Positions 55,535-63,755 are shown, numbered from the stretch's first letter. The stretch is DNA of 64,000 nt from Tsukamurella tyrosinosolvens (GCF_900104775.1 NZ_FNSA01000003.1:2728001-2792000), one strand, 5' to 3'. Notes: generated from the sequence alone by a model not told the origin. Made by a program: numbers and translations.

Positions 55535-55713
55535 TCATCGACATCGAACCGGGCAAGATCACCATCCACGACGCGGCACACGTGGGCCTCGAGGACCAGG
55601 TCGTGACCCCGGACCAGGCAGAGAACGTCGCCGCGGACCTGGACAGTCGGAGGCACACGACCGCCGGAGCTGGCCTGCGCAACGCCGCCCGGCAGGCGCG
55701 GGGTGAGCGCTGA
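55531..55713 (+). CDS. Hypothetical protein, 60 aa
   Basis: GTG 55531 overlaps the previous stop. MIIDIEPGKITIHDAAHVGL and a helical end. Its stop shares a base with ATG 55713. Confidence 0.6.
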   Translation: MIIDIEPGKITIHDAAHVGLEDQVVTPDQAENVAADLDSRRHTTAGAGLRNAARQARGER

Positions 55714-56030
55714 TGGCCGACATCCTCATGGCAGAGGCACCCGTCGCGATCGGGTACGACCGCCGCGGGCAGGGGCAGACCGTGTTCTACGCCCTGACGC
55801 CGTGCTGCGCCGCAACGGGAACGGGCAGCGACAGCGGGATCGTCTGCCGCGGGTGCTACCGCGAGCTGGACTTCGAGTACGCCGGCTTCTGGTACTTCGA
55901 CGGCCACGAGGACGGGCTCTCGAGCACATGGGACCTGTACAACATCGCGCTGATGAACACCGGCGTGGATCAAGACAAGGCCGAGGTCCTGGTCATCGAG
56001 GCCAAGCGCCAAGCAGAGAGGATCGGCTGA
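55713..56030 (+). CDS. Zinc-type protein, 105 aa
   Basis: ATG 55713 shares a base with the previous stop. CCAATGTGSDSGIVCRGCYR forms a CC...CxxC site; a C-terminal helix follows. No family recognised. Confidence 0.65.
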   Translation: MADILMAEAPVAIGYDRRGQGQTVFYALTPCCAATGTGSDSGIVCRGCYRELDFEYAGFWYFDGHEDGLSSTWDLYNIALMNTGVDQDKAEVLVIEAKRQAERIG

Positions 56031-56230
56031 TGCCCAACGTCAGGTCAGGGTCGCGGATCCTCGCCACCGAGATCCATGGATTCACTCCGCTCGAGGTCGA
56101 AGACATCGACGGCGACCGCGTCACGGTGCTCATCGACCCGCGGATCGGTGTCCGAAACGAACGCTCGACGTTCCCCCGCTCCGCGGTCTCACACGTGTAC
56201 GCAGGTGCGAGCTGGGAGTACATCGGATGA
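56030..56230 (+). CDS. Small beta-barrel-like protein, 66 aa
   Basis: ATG 56030 shares a base with the previous stop. LEVEDIDGDRVTVLIDPRIG and a final VSHVYAGASWEYIG. The ending WEYIG also appears in the next protein. Confidence 0.6.
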   Translation: MPNVRSGSRILATEIHGFTPLEVEDIDGDRVTVLIDPRIGVRNERSTFPRSAVSHVYAGASWEYIG

Positions 56231-56517
56231 GCGAAACGACCTACGTCGGCGACGGCACCATCACCACCGACCTCGACGGCGAGCGCGGTGGCCGCCGCGC
56301 GTACTCGTACATCATCCGCGCGAACGGCTGGGAGTACATCGGCAACGACCTCGAGCTCGGGCCCACCGAGGAGCAGTCGCCGGTCGAGGTGCTCGCCGAC
56401 TTCCTGCGAGCGTCGTCGGAGCAGTCCGACCTCGAGCACGTCTTCCCCGAGCACGTGCGCGCCTGGGCAGCCGAGAACTACGACGACCTGTCCATCCTCG
56501 CTGCGGACAAGAACTGA
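56227..56517 (+). CDS. Hypothetical protein, 96 aa
   Basis: ATG 56227 overlaps the previous stop. A strand (RRAYSYIIRANGWEYIGNDL) and an acidic helical C-terminus. The stop overlaps no further gene; an ~100-bp gap follows. Confidence 0.65.
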   Translation: MSETTYVGDGTITTDLDGERGGRRAYSYIIRANGWEYIGNDLELGPTEEQSPVEVLADFLRASSEQSDLEHVFPEHVRAWAAENYDDLSILAADKN

Positions 56518-56618
56518 GACGGCCTCCGGAAGACATGCGGGCAGACGCCCGGGTCGAGCGTGCATCGGAACGCGCCGCACGAGGCCGCCCAAGGTCCCGG
56601 CCAGTACTTTCACGTCCC

Positions 56619-56858
56619 GTGAGCGAGTACCCGAACGACATCAGCCCTGACTTCCCCGTGGCCACCGCGTACACCGCCGACGGGAAGCCTTACGACTACC
56701 TGGGCAACTGGCAGACCGCGGAGACCTACGCCAACGCGGGCTACCAGGTGAAGGTGCACGAGGGTGATGGCCGGTTCTCTCAGGCGGAGCTGCAGGCGCT
56801 AGTCGACCGCGAGTTCGCCAGCGCCATCGACTGCTTCGGCGAAGGGCACCGGAAGTGA
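56619..56858 (+). CDS. Hypothetical protein, 79 aa, probably leaderless
   Basis: GTG 56619 lies 8 nt after TACTTT with no Shine-Dalgarno. FPVATAYTADGKPYDYLGNW, a helix, and an acidic end. Its stop overlaps GTG 56855. Confidence 0.65.
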   Translation: MSEYPNDISPDFPVATAYTADGKPYDYLGNWQTAETYANAGYQVKVHEGDGRFSQAELQALVDREFASAIDCFGEGHRK

Positions 56859-57058
56859 GTGACCAGCTGTACGCCGCCAAGGCGGAGACCGGCACCACGC
56901 TCGGGTACGTCCGCGCCGAAACCGCAGAGGACGCCCGCGACTTCTTCAGCAGCGGCGCCGGCCAAGGCCTCGGCGGCGTCGCCGCGGTCGTGCGCGCGAA
57001 CCACACCGGACCCCACACCCCGAACCCCGGCGGCTGCCCTGACGGGTGCGTCTCGTGA
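56855..57058 (+). CDS. Hypothetical protein, 67 aa
   Basis: GTG 56855 overlaps the previous stop. LYAAKAETGTTLGYVRAETA and a Cys-containing Gly/Pro tail (GGCPDGCVS). No family recognised. Confidence 0.65.
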   Translation: MSDQLYAAKAETGTTLGYVRAETAEDARDFFSSGAGQGLGGVAAVVRANHTGPHTPNPGGCPDGCVS

Positions 57059-57276
57059 GCGCGCGCTCGATCGGTCTCGGAACCGTCCACGGCTACGGCT
57101 GGACGGCCGAGGTGGAAGTGCACTCGTACACCCCTCACGACCCAGCCGCCGGGAAGGCCGGCTACTTCACCGTGCGCTACGTGAAGACCGGCCGGCGCGA
57201 GAACTTCTTCATCTACGGCACCGACGACGGCCGCAACCTCGAGGGCGACCGACTCTCGATCGACGAGTACTTCTGA
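57055..57276 (+). CDS. Hypothetical beta-rich protein, 73 aa
   Basis: GTG 57055 overlaps the previous stop. Strands GLGTVHGYGWTAEVEVHSYT and GYFTVRYVKTGRRENFFIYG. No family recognised. Confidence 0.65.
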   Translation: MSARSIGLGTVHGYGWTAEVEVHSYTPHDPAAGKAGYFTVRYVKTGRRENFFIYGTDDGRNLEGDRLSIDEYF

Positions 57277-57302
57277 CCCGTTTCGACACAGAGGAGATCA
57301 CC

Positions 57303-57524
57303 ATGCGTAAGAGGACCGTCTTCGACATGTGCGAGAGTCACGCCAATCTGGACGGCGGATACCGCACAGCTGAGATCGTCTGCGAGGGCGGACCCGCGTA
57401 CGGATCGCCGTGCTCGCCACGGCCGTGCCGTGTCCTGCCGGGCTCGGACTACTTCGGCGAGTCCGCCACCGATGAGGTCGCCGCTGGATGGGTGCGCGAC
57501 TGGGCCTGCAACCGGAAGGGATGA
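57303..57524 (+). CDS. Cysteine-containing protein, 73 aa
   Basis: ATG 57303 follows AGGAG. Five cysteines are spread over MCESHANL, VCEGGPAYGSPCSPRPCRV and WACNRKG, suggesting metal binding or disulfides. No family recognised. Confidence 0.6.
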   Translation: MRKRTVFDMCESHANLDGGYRTAEIVCEGGPAYGSPCSPRPCRVLPGSDYFGESATDEVAAGWVRDWACNRKG

Positions 57525-57527
57525 CCA

Positions 57528-57818
57528 ATGAGCACGATCTCGCTCGTGTCCGAGACTGAGACTGACCCCTACTCCTGCTTCTGGGCAGAGATCCCCGCTG
57601 GGGTCGCAGCCGATGCGGCCACCTACTTCTTCGACTCACCGGACTGGCATACGGTGCTCGAACCTCATCCGACGCGCGAGGCCTACCCGCACTGCGTGAC
57701 GATCGAGAACACCGATCAGGTGCCCATGCACTTCACGACCGCCGATCCAGCTGTTGCGGATGCTGCCTCCGACGCGCTCGTCGCGCTCCTCGGCCGCGGC
57801 CCCGACAGCCTCCACTGA
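57528..57818 (+). CDS. Hypothetical protein, 96 aa
   Basis: ATG 57528 follows AAGGGA. SCFWAEIPAGVAADAATYFF, a beta region and an alanine-rich helix. No family recognised. Confidence 0.65.
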   Translation: MSTISLVSETETDPYSCFWAEIPAGVAADAATYFFDSPDWHTVLEPHPTREAYPHCVTIENTDQVPMHFTTADPAVADAASDALVALLGRGPDSLH

Positions 57819-57841
57819 CCACGAGCAGAAGGAACAGCACC

Positions 57842-58036
57842 ATGCCCGTCACCGTCACCAGCCAGACCTTGATCGACCGGCGCGTCGCCGGCGGCGCCAA
57901 CCGTGAGGACTCCCAAGCGCTGTTGGCCGAGCTCCTCGAGGCCCACGCCGGCGACAACCTGGTCAGCGCGCTCGTCTATCAGGGCTTCGCCACCGAGAAG
58001 CAGGCCAAGAAGTTCGCAGCCGAGTACGAGAGGTGA
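57842..58036 (+). CDS. Hypothetical protein, 64 aa
   Basis: ATG 57842 follows AAGGAA. A Val/Thr strand, then a helical hairpin (SQALLAELLEAHAGDNLVSA). Last gene of the rightward chain, convergent with the DUF1810 gene. Confidence 0.65.
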   Translation: MPVTVTSQTLIDRRVAGGANREDSQALLAELLEAHAGDNLVSALVYQGFATEKQAKKFAAEYER

Positions 58037-58058
58037 CGCGACCTCCCACCGTGGCGGG

Positions 58059-58484
58059 TCAGGCTGCGTCGGCCAGCTCCGCCACGGTGCGAGGATCGTG
58101 CTCGCCTCCGAAGAACCGCTCCAGCACGGTGCCGGGCTCGGTCCACGCTGTACCCGCTGCGAAGAGCGTGGCGCACGAGCGGAGCTTCATCGCGTCCGTC
58201 GCGCCCAGCACCTCGAGGGCGGTGACCGAGAGCGGAAGCGCCAGAAGCAACCCGAAGGCCTCCCGCAGCCTGGGGCCAAGCACCGGGTCGGCCGCGTACT
58301 CGCGGGCATCCCGGAGGGTGTCGAGCCCGTAGGTCGTGGCCATGCTCGAGTATCCGAGCGATGTGAGCTGTGGGAAGACGAACCAGATCCAGTGCGTCTC
58401 CTTGCGTCCGGCCCGCAACTCGCGCCGGACGGTCTCCCACACCTCGTCGCTCGCCATCCGGAATCGCAGACTGTCGAACCGCAT
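58059..58484 (-). CDS. DUF1810 family protein, 141 aa
   Basis: ATG 58484 follows GGGGAGG. The family pattern is clear: ELRAGRKETHWIWFVFPQLT, GYSSMATTYGL, REYAADPVLGPRLREA. Length is typical. DUF1810 (YbiA-neighbour or NADAR-like clans are sometimes suggested) has no firmly established function. Confidence 0.85.
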   Translation of the reverse strand: MRFDSLRFRMASDEVWETVRRELRAGRKETHWIWFVFPQLTSLGYSSMATTYGLDTLRDAREYAADPVLGPRLREAFGLLLALPLSVTALEVLGATDAMKLRSCATLFAAGTAWTEPGTVLERFFGGEHDPRTVAELADAA

Positions 58485-58563
58485 CACGCCTCCCCGCGTC
58501 TCGTCTGATCGTCGGCGCCGAAGGTAGCCGTGGCCGTGCGCCAAGGGGCACCGGGGCGCGCGG

Positions 58564-60408
58564 CTAGGCCCCGCGGGCAGGAATCTCCATCCCCCATCGC
58601 ACCTTCCCCGAGTCCCAGACCCTGTGCAGCTTGTTCAGGCGGGCCAGTTCCGACTCGCTGAGTTCCTCGCGGTACTCAAGGGCCGGGTCACTGCGGAATC
58701 GCGCGCGCCGGTAGTTGAATTTGTGCACCCGCTCGATGCCGGCGACATAGGCGTAGTCCGGCGGGATCTCGCGGCCCGCGGTGAACCCGGTCGCCGCATA
58801 GAGCGCTCCGTCGCTGATCTCGTTGTCGGAGAAGGTGACGAGCTTGCCGCCACCGGAAGCCGCGACGTGACGCCGAAGTTCGGCGAGGAGCTTGCCGAAC
58901 CCGCCGGGTACGAGCGCCGCGGTGGCGTACCGGTCGATCGTCCAGGTGAGCTTGGTGCGGGTCACAACCATCGCTGCGACGAGGTCACCGCGCGGCCGGC
59001 GCAGGCCGAGGTACAGCGTGCCGTCGCGCCTGCCCTGGATGTGGTGGCGCTCGAGCAGGTCCTGAACCTCAAGGCGTGGCGGCCGAACCACCTCGCAAGC
59101 TCGCGCGGCGATACGCCCGTCTCGCGTGGCCACGCCGAGCTTCGCACGAAGAGTGGATTCGACGGCGTCTCGTCGGGTGCGCCAGTCGTCCTCCCACACC
59201 TGGATGAGCTGTACCCCTGCCTCCTTACACCGGCGGTACTTGTCCCGGTGGTAGTTCCGGTCCCGTCCGTTTCCTCCGCGATCGCTGTGCCAGTACACGC
59301 CGTTGTACTCGATCGCGATCGACCGCGCCGGAACGAAGACATCGACCTCGCGAACCCCAGGGATACCCCGGTACCTCGAGATGGAGCCGCCGTCTCCCGT
59401 GATCTCGGCCACGAAGGCCTGCAGCTCTCGCTCACCGTGCGAGGTGCCTGCCGTCGAGCACTCCGCGCAGCCGTGTCCGCGCGCACGGGTCTCGATACGA
59501 CGCTGGTACGGGCCGTGGACGTCGCAGTCCCACCAGGCGATCACGCCGGAGTTCGCCGATACGGCGAAGGGGTCGATGTCGTTGCGCGCCAGGCTCCACT
59601 TCGCGTGAACGCGCGGGTGCGTGGTCGGGAGGTCGTTGAGGCCCACCACCACGAGCTGGCCGCCGCACACCGGGCACCCGGTGCCGTCGGCGCGGTTGGC
59701 TACGGATGCTTTCCACGTGAAGTTCGTGTGCACACGGCACCGCCACGTGGCCCGGTAGCCGCTGTGCTCGAGCACCTCGTCTGGGCGACGATCGTTGCTT
59801 GAGTCCCACTCCGCCGCCTCCACGGGGTGGCGGCTGGCGAAGTCGTTGACTCCCGGGGCGAGCGTTCTTCCTGCGCACCCGGCGCAGTTTCCGCCGGCGC
59901 GCACACGCTTGGCAACGGACTGGGACCAGGTGAAGCCACAACCGCTGCAGAGCCACCGGTAGACATCGTGCGAGAACGGGGCGACCTCGTCAGCGCGTAG
60001 CGGGTTGTCGGGGTGCCAGAAGGCCGCCACGTCTGGATGCAGCGTGGCGAGGTCGTTGAAGCCAGCACGAATCTGCCTTCCGGCGCAGACAGCGCAACTG
60101 GCGCCGCGGGAGACGATCGACGAGACGATCCCGACGAACTCGTGATCGTGCTCAGCGCACGTGAACCAGCCGTACCGGTTGGCCTGGGCGGTGACCAGTG
60201 ACGCGGGGTAACCGTTCGTCGGGCTCCAGCGCTGTGCGATGGCGGGATGGGTGGCGTCGATTCCACCGCCGGGCTTCGGCTTGCGCTTGGAGCACCACGG
60301 GCAACCGAACTTGTCCCGCACCGACGTCACCCACGTGTGCCCACGAGGACACCTGCGGTGGTCCGGGATGTCGATCCGGCGGTCGTCGTGCGCGAGCTCG
60401 ATCGTCAC
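58564..60408 (-). CDS. Zinc-ribbon array plus Vsr-like homing-type endonuclease, 614 aa
   Basis: GTG 60408 is leaderless-type (TAGACT, 7 nt). Five treble-clef repeats of the DUF4379 kind fill residues 19-325 (CPRGHTW with CPWCSKR; CAEHDHEF with CAVCAGR; CSGCGFTW with CAGCAGR; CRVHTNFTW with CPVCGGQ; CDVHGPYQ with CAECSTAG). The nuclease core follows: REVDVFVPARSIAIEYNGVY, WHSDR and VQLIQVWEDDW, as in Vsr/Hef-like phage endonucleases. A C-terminal acetyltransferase-like part (GFGKLLAELRRHVAA) ends it. It probably cleaves specific DNA. Confidence 0.85.
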   Translation of the reverse strand: MTIELAHDDRRIDIPDHRRCPRGHTWVTSVRDKFGCPWCSKRKPKPGGGIDATHPAIAQRWSPTNGYPASLVTAQANRYGWFTCAEHDHEFVGIVSSIVSRGASCAVCAGRQIRAGFNDLATLHPDVAAFWHPDNPLRADEVAPFSHDVYRWLCSGCGFTWSQSVAKRVRAGGNCAGCAGRTLAPGVNDFASRHPVEAAEWDSSNDRRPDEVLEHSGYRATWRCRVHTNFTWKASVANRADGTGCPVCGGQLVVVGLNDLPTTHPRVHAKWSLARNDIDPFAVSANSGVIAWWDCDVHGPYQRRIETRARGHGCAECSTAGTSHGERELQAFVAEITGDGGSISRYRGIPGVREVDVFVPARSIAIEYNGVYWHSDRGGNGRDRNYHRDKYRRCKEAGVQLIQVWEDDWRTRRDAVESTLRAKLGVATRDGRIAARACEVVRPPRLEVQDLLERHHIQGRRDGTLYLGLRRPRGDLVAAMVVTRTKLTWTIDRYATAALVPGGFGKLLAELRRHVAASGGGKLVTFSDNEISDGALYAATGFTAGREIPPDYAYVAGIERVHKFNYRRARFRSDPALEYREELSESELARLNKLHRVWDSGKVRWGMEIPARGA

Positions 60409-60470
60409 GCAAGAAAGTCTAGAGCAGTGTGGAACTCAGATCGTGTTTAGGCGCGCTCGGAACAGGCACG

Positions 60471-60842
60471 CTAGGACGGCTTCTTCGGCGCGCAGACGTG
60501 CAGCGTGGCGATCCCGACGACGTAGCCCGCCGACTCGCCGTTGAGGGTGTACGGCGGCGCCATCAGCTTCGCCTGGGCATCCTCCATCGATCCGCCGGCA
60601 GACGCGGTCGAACAGACGAGGTCGAGCATCGCGCGGTTCTGCGCCTCGTCCTTCCACCCGCGGTCCGACAGCAGCTCGTTCGCGGTCTTGTAGTCGCCGA
60701 CACCGGTGATGCCGTCGGACGTCACCGATGCCTGCGCCGAGGTCTCCTGCGACTTGGCGTCGGAGCCGCCGCAGGCCACGAGCGAGAGGGCACCGCCGAT
60801 CGCGACGGCGGACAACAGGGAACGGCGGAAGAAGGTTCGCAT
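60471..60842 (-). CDS. Lipoprotein, DUF732-like, 123 aa
   Basis: ATG 60842 lies 7 nt after TACGGT, a leaderless arrangement. A lipoprotein signal ends in the lipobox LVAC at Cys24. The mature part has the DUF732 pattern of paired cysteines (LDLVCSTASAGGS and LHVCAPKK). It should be anchored outside the membrane. The DUF732 link is moderate. Confidence 0.7.
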   Translation of the reverse strand: MRTFFRRSLLSAVAIGGALSLVACGGSDAKSQETSAQASVTSDGITGVGDYKTANELLSDRGWKDEAQNRAMLDLVCSTASAGGSMEDAQAKLMAPPYTLNGESAGYVVGIATLHVCAPKKPS

Positions 60843-60898
60843 ACCGGGCACCGTACCGGTAGATGCTTGCGTCCGCACAGGCTTCGGTCACCGCTCGA

Positions 60899-60919
60899 GG
60901 ACGCGACACCGGCACGTAC
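60899..60919 (-). repeat. 21-bp repeat, copy 7
   Basis: Minus strand reads GTACGTGCCG then GTGTCGCGTCC, 57 bp upstream of the lipoprotein start and pointing toward it. Confidence 0.75.
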
Positions 60920-60963
60920 GGGGCGCATCGACGGATCGCGCCGAACTTGTCAGCCCAGCACTC

Positions 60964-60981
60964 TAGTCTCTATTTTAGAGA
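60964..60981 (+). promoter_or_regulatory. Promoter element with regulon operator copy 6
   Basis: TAGTCT (60964-60969) overlaps the perfect palindrome TCTCTATTTTAGAGA (60967-60981). No convincing -35 lies at the expected distance; TTGTCA at 60947-60952 would pair with TATTTT (60971-60976) at 18 bp. It faces the gene at 61002. Confidence 0.75.
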
Positions 60982-61001
60982 GTCGAGAGAGGGAGACCTG
61001 C

Positions 61002-61217
61002 ATGCGTTCGGAAGACTTCGACCACCGGGGACTCGGCCGCCGCGTACTCGAGGCGACCTTGGACTACGCGTCCACCGCAGTCTCGACACTCGCGATGTTC
61101 GCCCTCGCGCTAGCTCTGATCGCGCTCATGACGCGCTCCGCCCCGCCTGCCGGCTCCCCTGTCGTCGTCGACGGATCGACCACACCGTCCACGAGCTCCG
61201 AGACGCAGATCCGGTAG
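61002..61217 (+). CDS. Small single-pass membrane protein, 71 aa, behind operator 6
   Basis: ATG 61002 follows GAGGGAGA and lies 20 nt after the operator. Residues 24-47 form a membrane helix (VSTLAMFALALALIALMTRS), with a Ser/Thr-rich outer tail. Single-gene unit of the regulon. Function unknown. Confidence 0.7.
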   Translation: MRSEDFDHRGLGRRVLEATLDYASTAVSTLAMFALALALIALMTRSAPPAGSPVVVDGSTTPSTSSETQIR

Positions 61218-61451
61218 CGCACCCTCGCGATAAGGGACGCGACACCTGCAGCTACGAGCACACATTCGGCATCGCCATCGGGCGACCCTACAACCGAGTC
61301 GGGTTTCGGTTGGAACTTCTGGGCAACACTCCGACCAGCGTTGGAGCGTTGCGGCCGAGCTCGACGCGCCGCGGCTGCGCGCACCATTCGGCGTCTGCCG
61401 CGGCGCCCAACCCGCGGAGCGCGACACACCATCCACGGGCTGGACTCGCCA
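61218..61451. other. Intergenic region between convergent genes
   Basis: This 234-bp stretch separates the membrane protein gene from the end of the multi-HTH gene. It contains repeat copy 8. I see no convincing gene or strong terminator hairpin in it. Confidence 0.5.
61235..61255 (-). repeat. 21-bp repeat, copy 8
   Basis: Minus strand reads GTAGCTGCAG then GTGTCGCGTCC, just after the stop of the 71-aa gene and antisense to it. Confidence 0.75.
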
Positions 61452-63755
61452 CTAGGCGTCAGGGTTGAGCACGTACTCCTGCCACGGCTTCAACTCCGGC
61501 AGCTCCCGCCCCTCGTCCAGGAACGACTGCGGGACAACGAGACGCGTCCGCGGCGCCAGCCCGCGGACCTGACGCAGCCGGCGAAGCGCGCGGGCATCGT
61601 CGACGAGCATCAGGAGCGCACCACGGTTCTTGACGCGGTTGTAGAACTGACGCTGCGGGGACCAGAGCTGCTTGATCGCGGGGAAGCTGGTCAGCAAGCC
61701 TGCCGCACACCACCGCTGGACCGTTCGCTCCGTGACGCCGATGATCCCGGCGGCCTCCGCGATCGTTGCCCGGCCCGACCGCGTGGGGTCGCGCCACTGG
61801 GACAGCGGGCGATACGGCGCCGTGCGGTTGAGCACGCGCTTGGGCTCGCCGACAACCGAGCTGATGTGGATGCGGTGCACGTGGCCGAACCGAAGGCTGG
61901 TGAGAAGCCCCTCGGCGATCAGGCGCCGCACCTCGGACGCCGGCCGGCGAAGCATCATCGCGGCGTTGTCGATCGTGAGGTACTCCCCCTCGGCGTTCCA
62001 CTTGTCCTGCTTGGTCTTCGGACGGACCTTGGGGCACATTCGTCCGACCAGCGCGGAGAAGGACGCCGCCGCGTGCAGGTCCACGGTGCGGATCGTCAGA
62101 TCTCGCCCCTGTCGAAGCGCGGGGATGTAGCCGCGCTGGACCAGATCCTCGATGACGGACGGCCGGCAGCCGGCGATGGCCGCAGCGCGATTGCGCGAGC
62201 AGAAGAACTCCGCGGGGTCCAGCTCAGGCGTGTCCTCGAGCTGCCACTCCTGGTACCGGGCGTTGTCCACCGGCGTCAGATGCGCGCCCTTGAGCGCGGC
62301 ACGGTCGATTTCGCGACGCTTGGCCAGATCGCGCACGTAGCGCTCGACGACGCCACCGTGCCGGCTGATCTCTATGCCGGGGACGACCATAGCGCCGTCT
62401 CGGATCTCCATCGCGATCTTGCCCTTGGCCGCCCAGCGACGAACCGTTCGCTCGCTCACACCGAGACGCTCTGCTGCCTCCGCGAGCGGGTAGTAGGGGG
62501 CTGAATCGGGCTGGTACCTCTGCGCGTTCGGGTTGATCTTGCGATCCCGCTTGAGCTTGCGTCGGCCACACAGGTCGAGCACGTCGTCCACGGCCACACG
62601 CAGCGACCCGGCGCGGATCATCCCGCGCACTCCATCGCGCTGCAGAGCCTTGCGCGCACCGGAGACCGTCAGGTTCATCAGCACGGAGGCGCCCTTGACG
62701 TCGATCGTCAGGCGGCCGAGGTCGTCGACGACCGCGGTGTCTCGGCGGTCGATCTTCCCCTCGAGCGACGCCTGGATCGCCCGATCCTTCCGCTCCTCGT
62801 TGTTGAAGCGCGCCGACAGGTCCGCATGCATCTGCGGGTCGTGCCCTACATGGAGGTCGAGGAGCTCCCGCGAGGGCGCCCTTCGCGTGACGGGCACGAG
62901 GCGCTTCGGATCGAACGGGATGCGGTAGTAGGACAGCTCGTCCGCGGTCACCACCCGGCTGCCGTTGAGGCCGGCGAGCGTGAAGCGGAGCTCGGGGTCG
63001 TTGTGCCAGCGCATCACGGTCCGCGGATGCACGCGCACGATCTTCGCGAAGTCGTCGACAGGCATCCCGAGGTCGAGTCCGTTGGATGCCTTGACCCGCG
63101 GCTCGGGGATCTTCATCTCGCGGTCGCCGGCCACCCAGCGCTCGACATGGTCCGAGCGGATGCGAATAGTCCTGCCCACGCGGAAGGCCCACAGCTTCAG
63201 CGCGAAGATCTGCGCGTGGACCTCGGTCTGCGACACCGCCATCTCAGCGGCGGCCTCGCGGATGGTCAGCAGCCGGACACCGACGTCGAGCCCCGGGAAC
63301 AGCTCCGGGTAGTTCTTGACGTAGCCCTTGGGGAACGAGAAGCGGTTCTCATGTGCCTGGTGCTGCCCGTTGAACTTGCCCTCGAGTTCGGGGCGAAGCT
63401 TGCGCAGCGCCGCCGTGTCGAGCACCGGGAAAGGCTTCGGTGCGTTGGCTCGGTAGAACGGATCGCTGCCGCTGATGGCGAGGATGCCGCGCACACGCTC
63501 GTCGTCGGCTGACCCTGGGCGCGGGTTGGGATTCGTCAGCGCGCTCCGCTCCACGAGCTCGCGCTCGGTCACCTGCGGCGGCGTCGGCAGCACGGAGGCA
63601 GGCGCAATCTCGTCGACGGCGGTGTCGGCGAACTCGAAGATCGCTGCGCGTTCTGCGTCGGAGAGGTTTGCGGTCAGCTTCGCCATCACGGCGTCGAAGT
63701 CGAAGTCGAGCCCAGGCGACGGGGAGGCCTCGGGCGCAGCTGCGAGGTCGTTCAT
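61452..63755 (-). CDS. Multi-helix-turn-helix DNA-binding protein, 767 aa
   Basis: ATG 63755 is preceded by AAGGTG (also a TAAGGT -10 box 7 nt away). About seven MerR/excisionase-like HTH modules can be seen: LLTIREAAAEMAVSQTEV (near 160), VDDFAKIVRVHPRTVMRW (240), a divergent GASVLMNLTVSGARKAL (365), YPLAEAAERLGVSERTVRRW (430), CSRNRAAAIAGCRPSVIEDL (535), LTIDNAAMMLRRPASEVRRL (600) and IAEAAGIIGVTERTVQRW (680). The array could bind a long or multipartite DNA site as a regulator, partition or replication protein. No enzymatic motif is seen. Confidence 0.75.
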   Translation of the reverse strand: MNDLAAAPEASPSPGLDFDFDAVMAKLTANLSDAERAAIFEFADTAVDEIAPASVLPTPPQVTERELVERSALTNPNPRPGSADDERVRGILAISGSDPFYRANAPKPFPVLDTAALRKLRPELEGKFNGQHQAHENRFSFPKGYVKNYPELFPGLDVGVRLLTIREAAAEMAVSQTEVHAQIFALKLWAFRVGRTIRIRSDHVERWVAGDREMKIPEPRVKASNGLDLGMPVDDFAKIVRVHPRTVMRWHNDPELRFTLAGLNGSRVVTADELSYYRIPFDPKRLVPVTRRAPSRELLDLHVGHDPQMHADLSARFNNEERKDRAIQASLEGKIDRRDTAVVDDLGRLTIDVKGASVLMNLTVSGARKALQRDGVRGMIRAGSLRVAVDDVLDLCGRRKLKRDRKINPNAQRYQPDSAPYYPLAEAAERLGVSERTVRRWAAKGKIAMEIRDGAMVVPGIEISRHGGVVERYVRDLAKRREIDRAALKGAHLTPVDNARYQEWQLEDTPELDPAEFFCSRNRAAAIAGCRPSVIEDLVQRGYIPALRQGRDLTIRTVDLHAAASFSALVGRMCPKVRPKTKQDKWNAEGEYLTIDNAAMMLRRPASEVRRLIAEGLLTSLRFGHVHRIHISSVVGEPKRVLNRTAPYRPLSQWRDPTRSGRATIAEAAGIIGVTERTVQRWCAAGLLTSFPAIKQLWSPQRQFYNRVKNRGALLMLVDDARALRRLRQVRGLAPRTRLVVPQSFLDEGRELPELKPWQEYVLNPDA

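Noticed and set aside
58040-58060. Hairpin between convergent genes at 58.04 kb
   Set aside because: The stem has two mismatches in ten pairs and no T tract; too weak to call a terminator.
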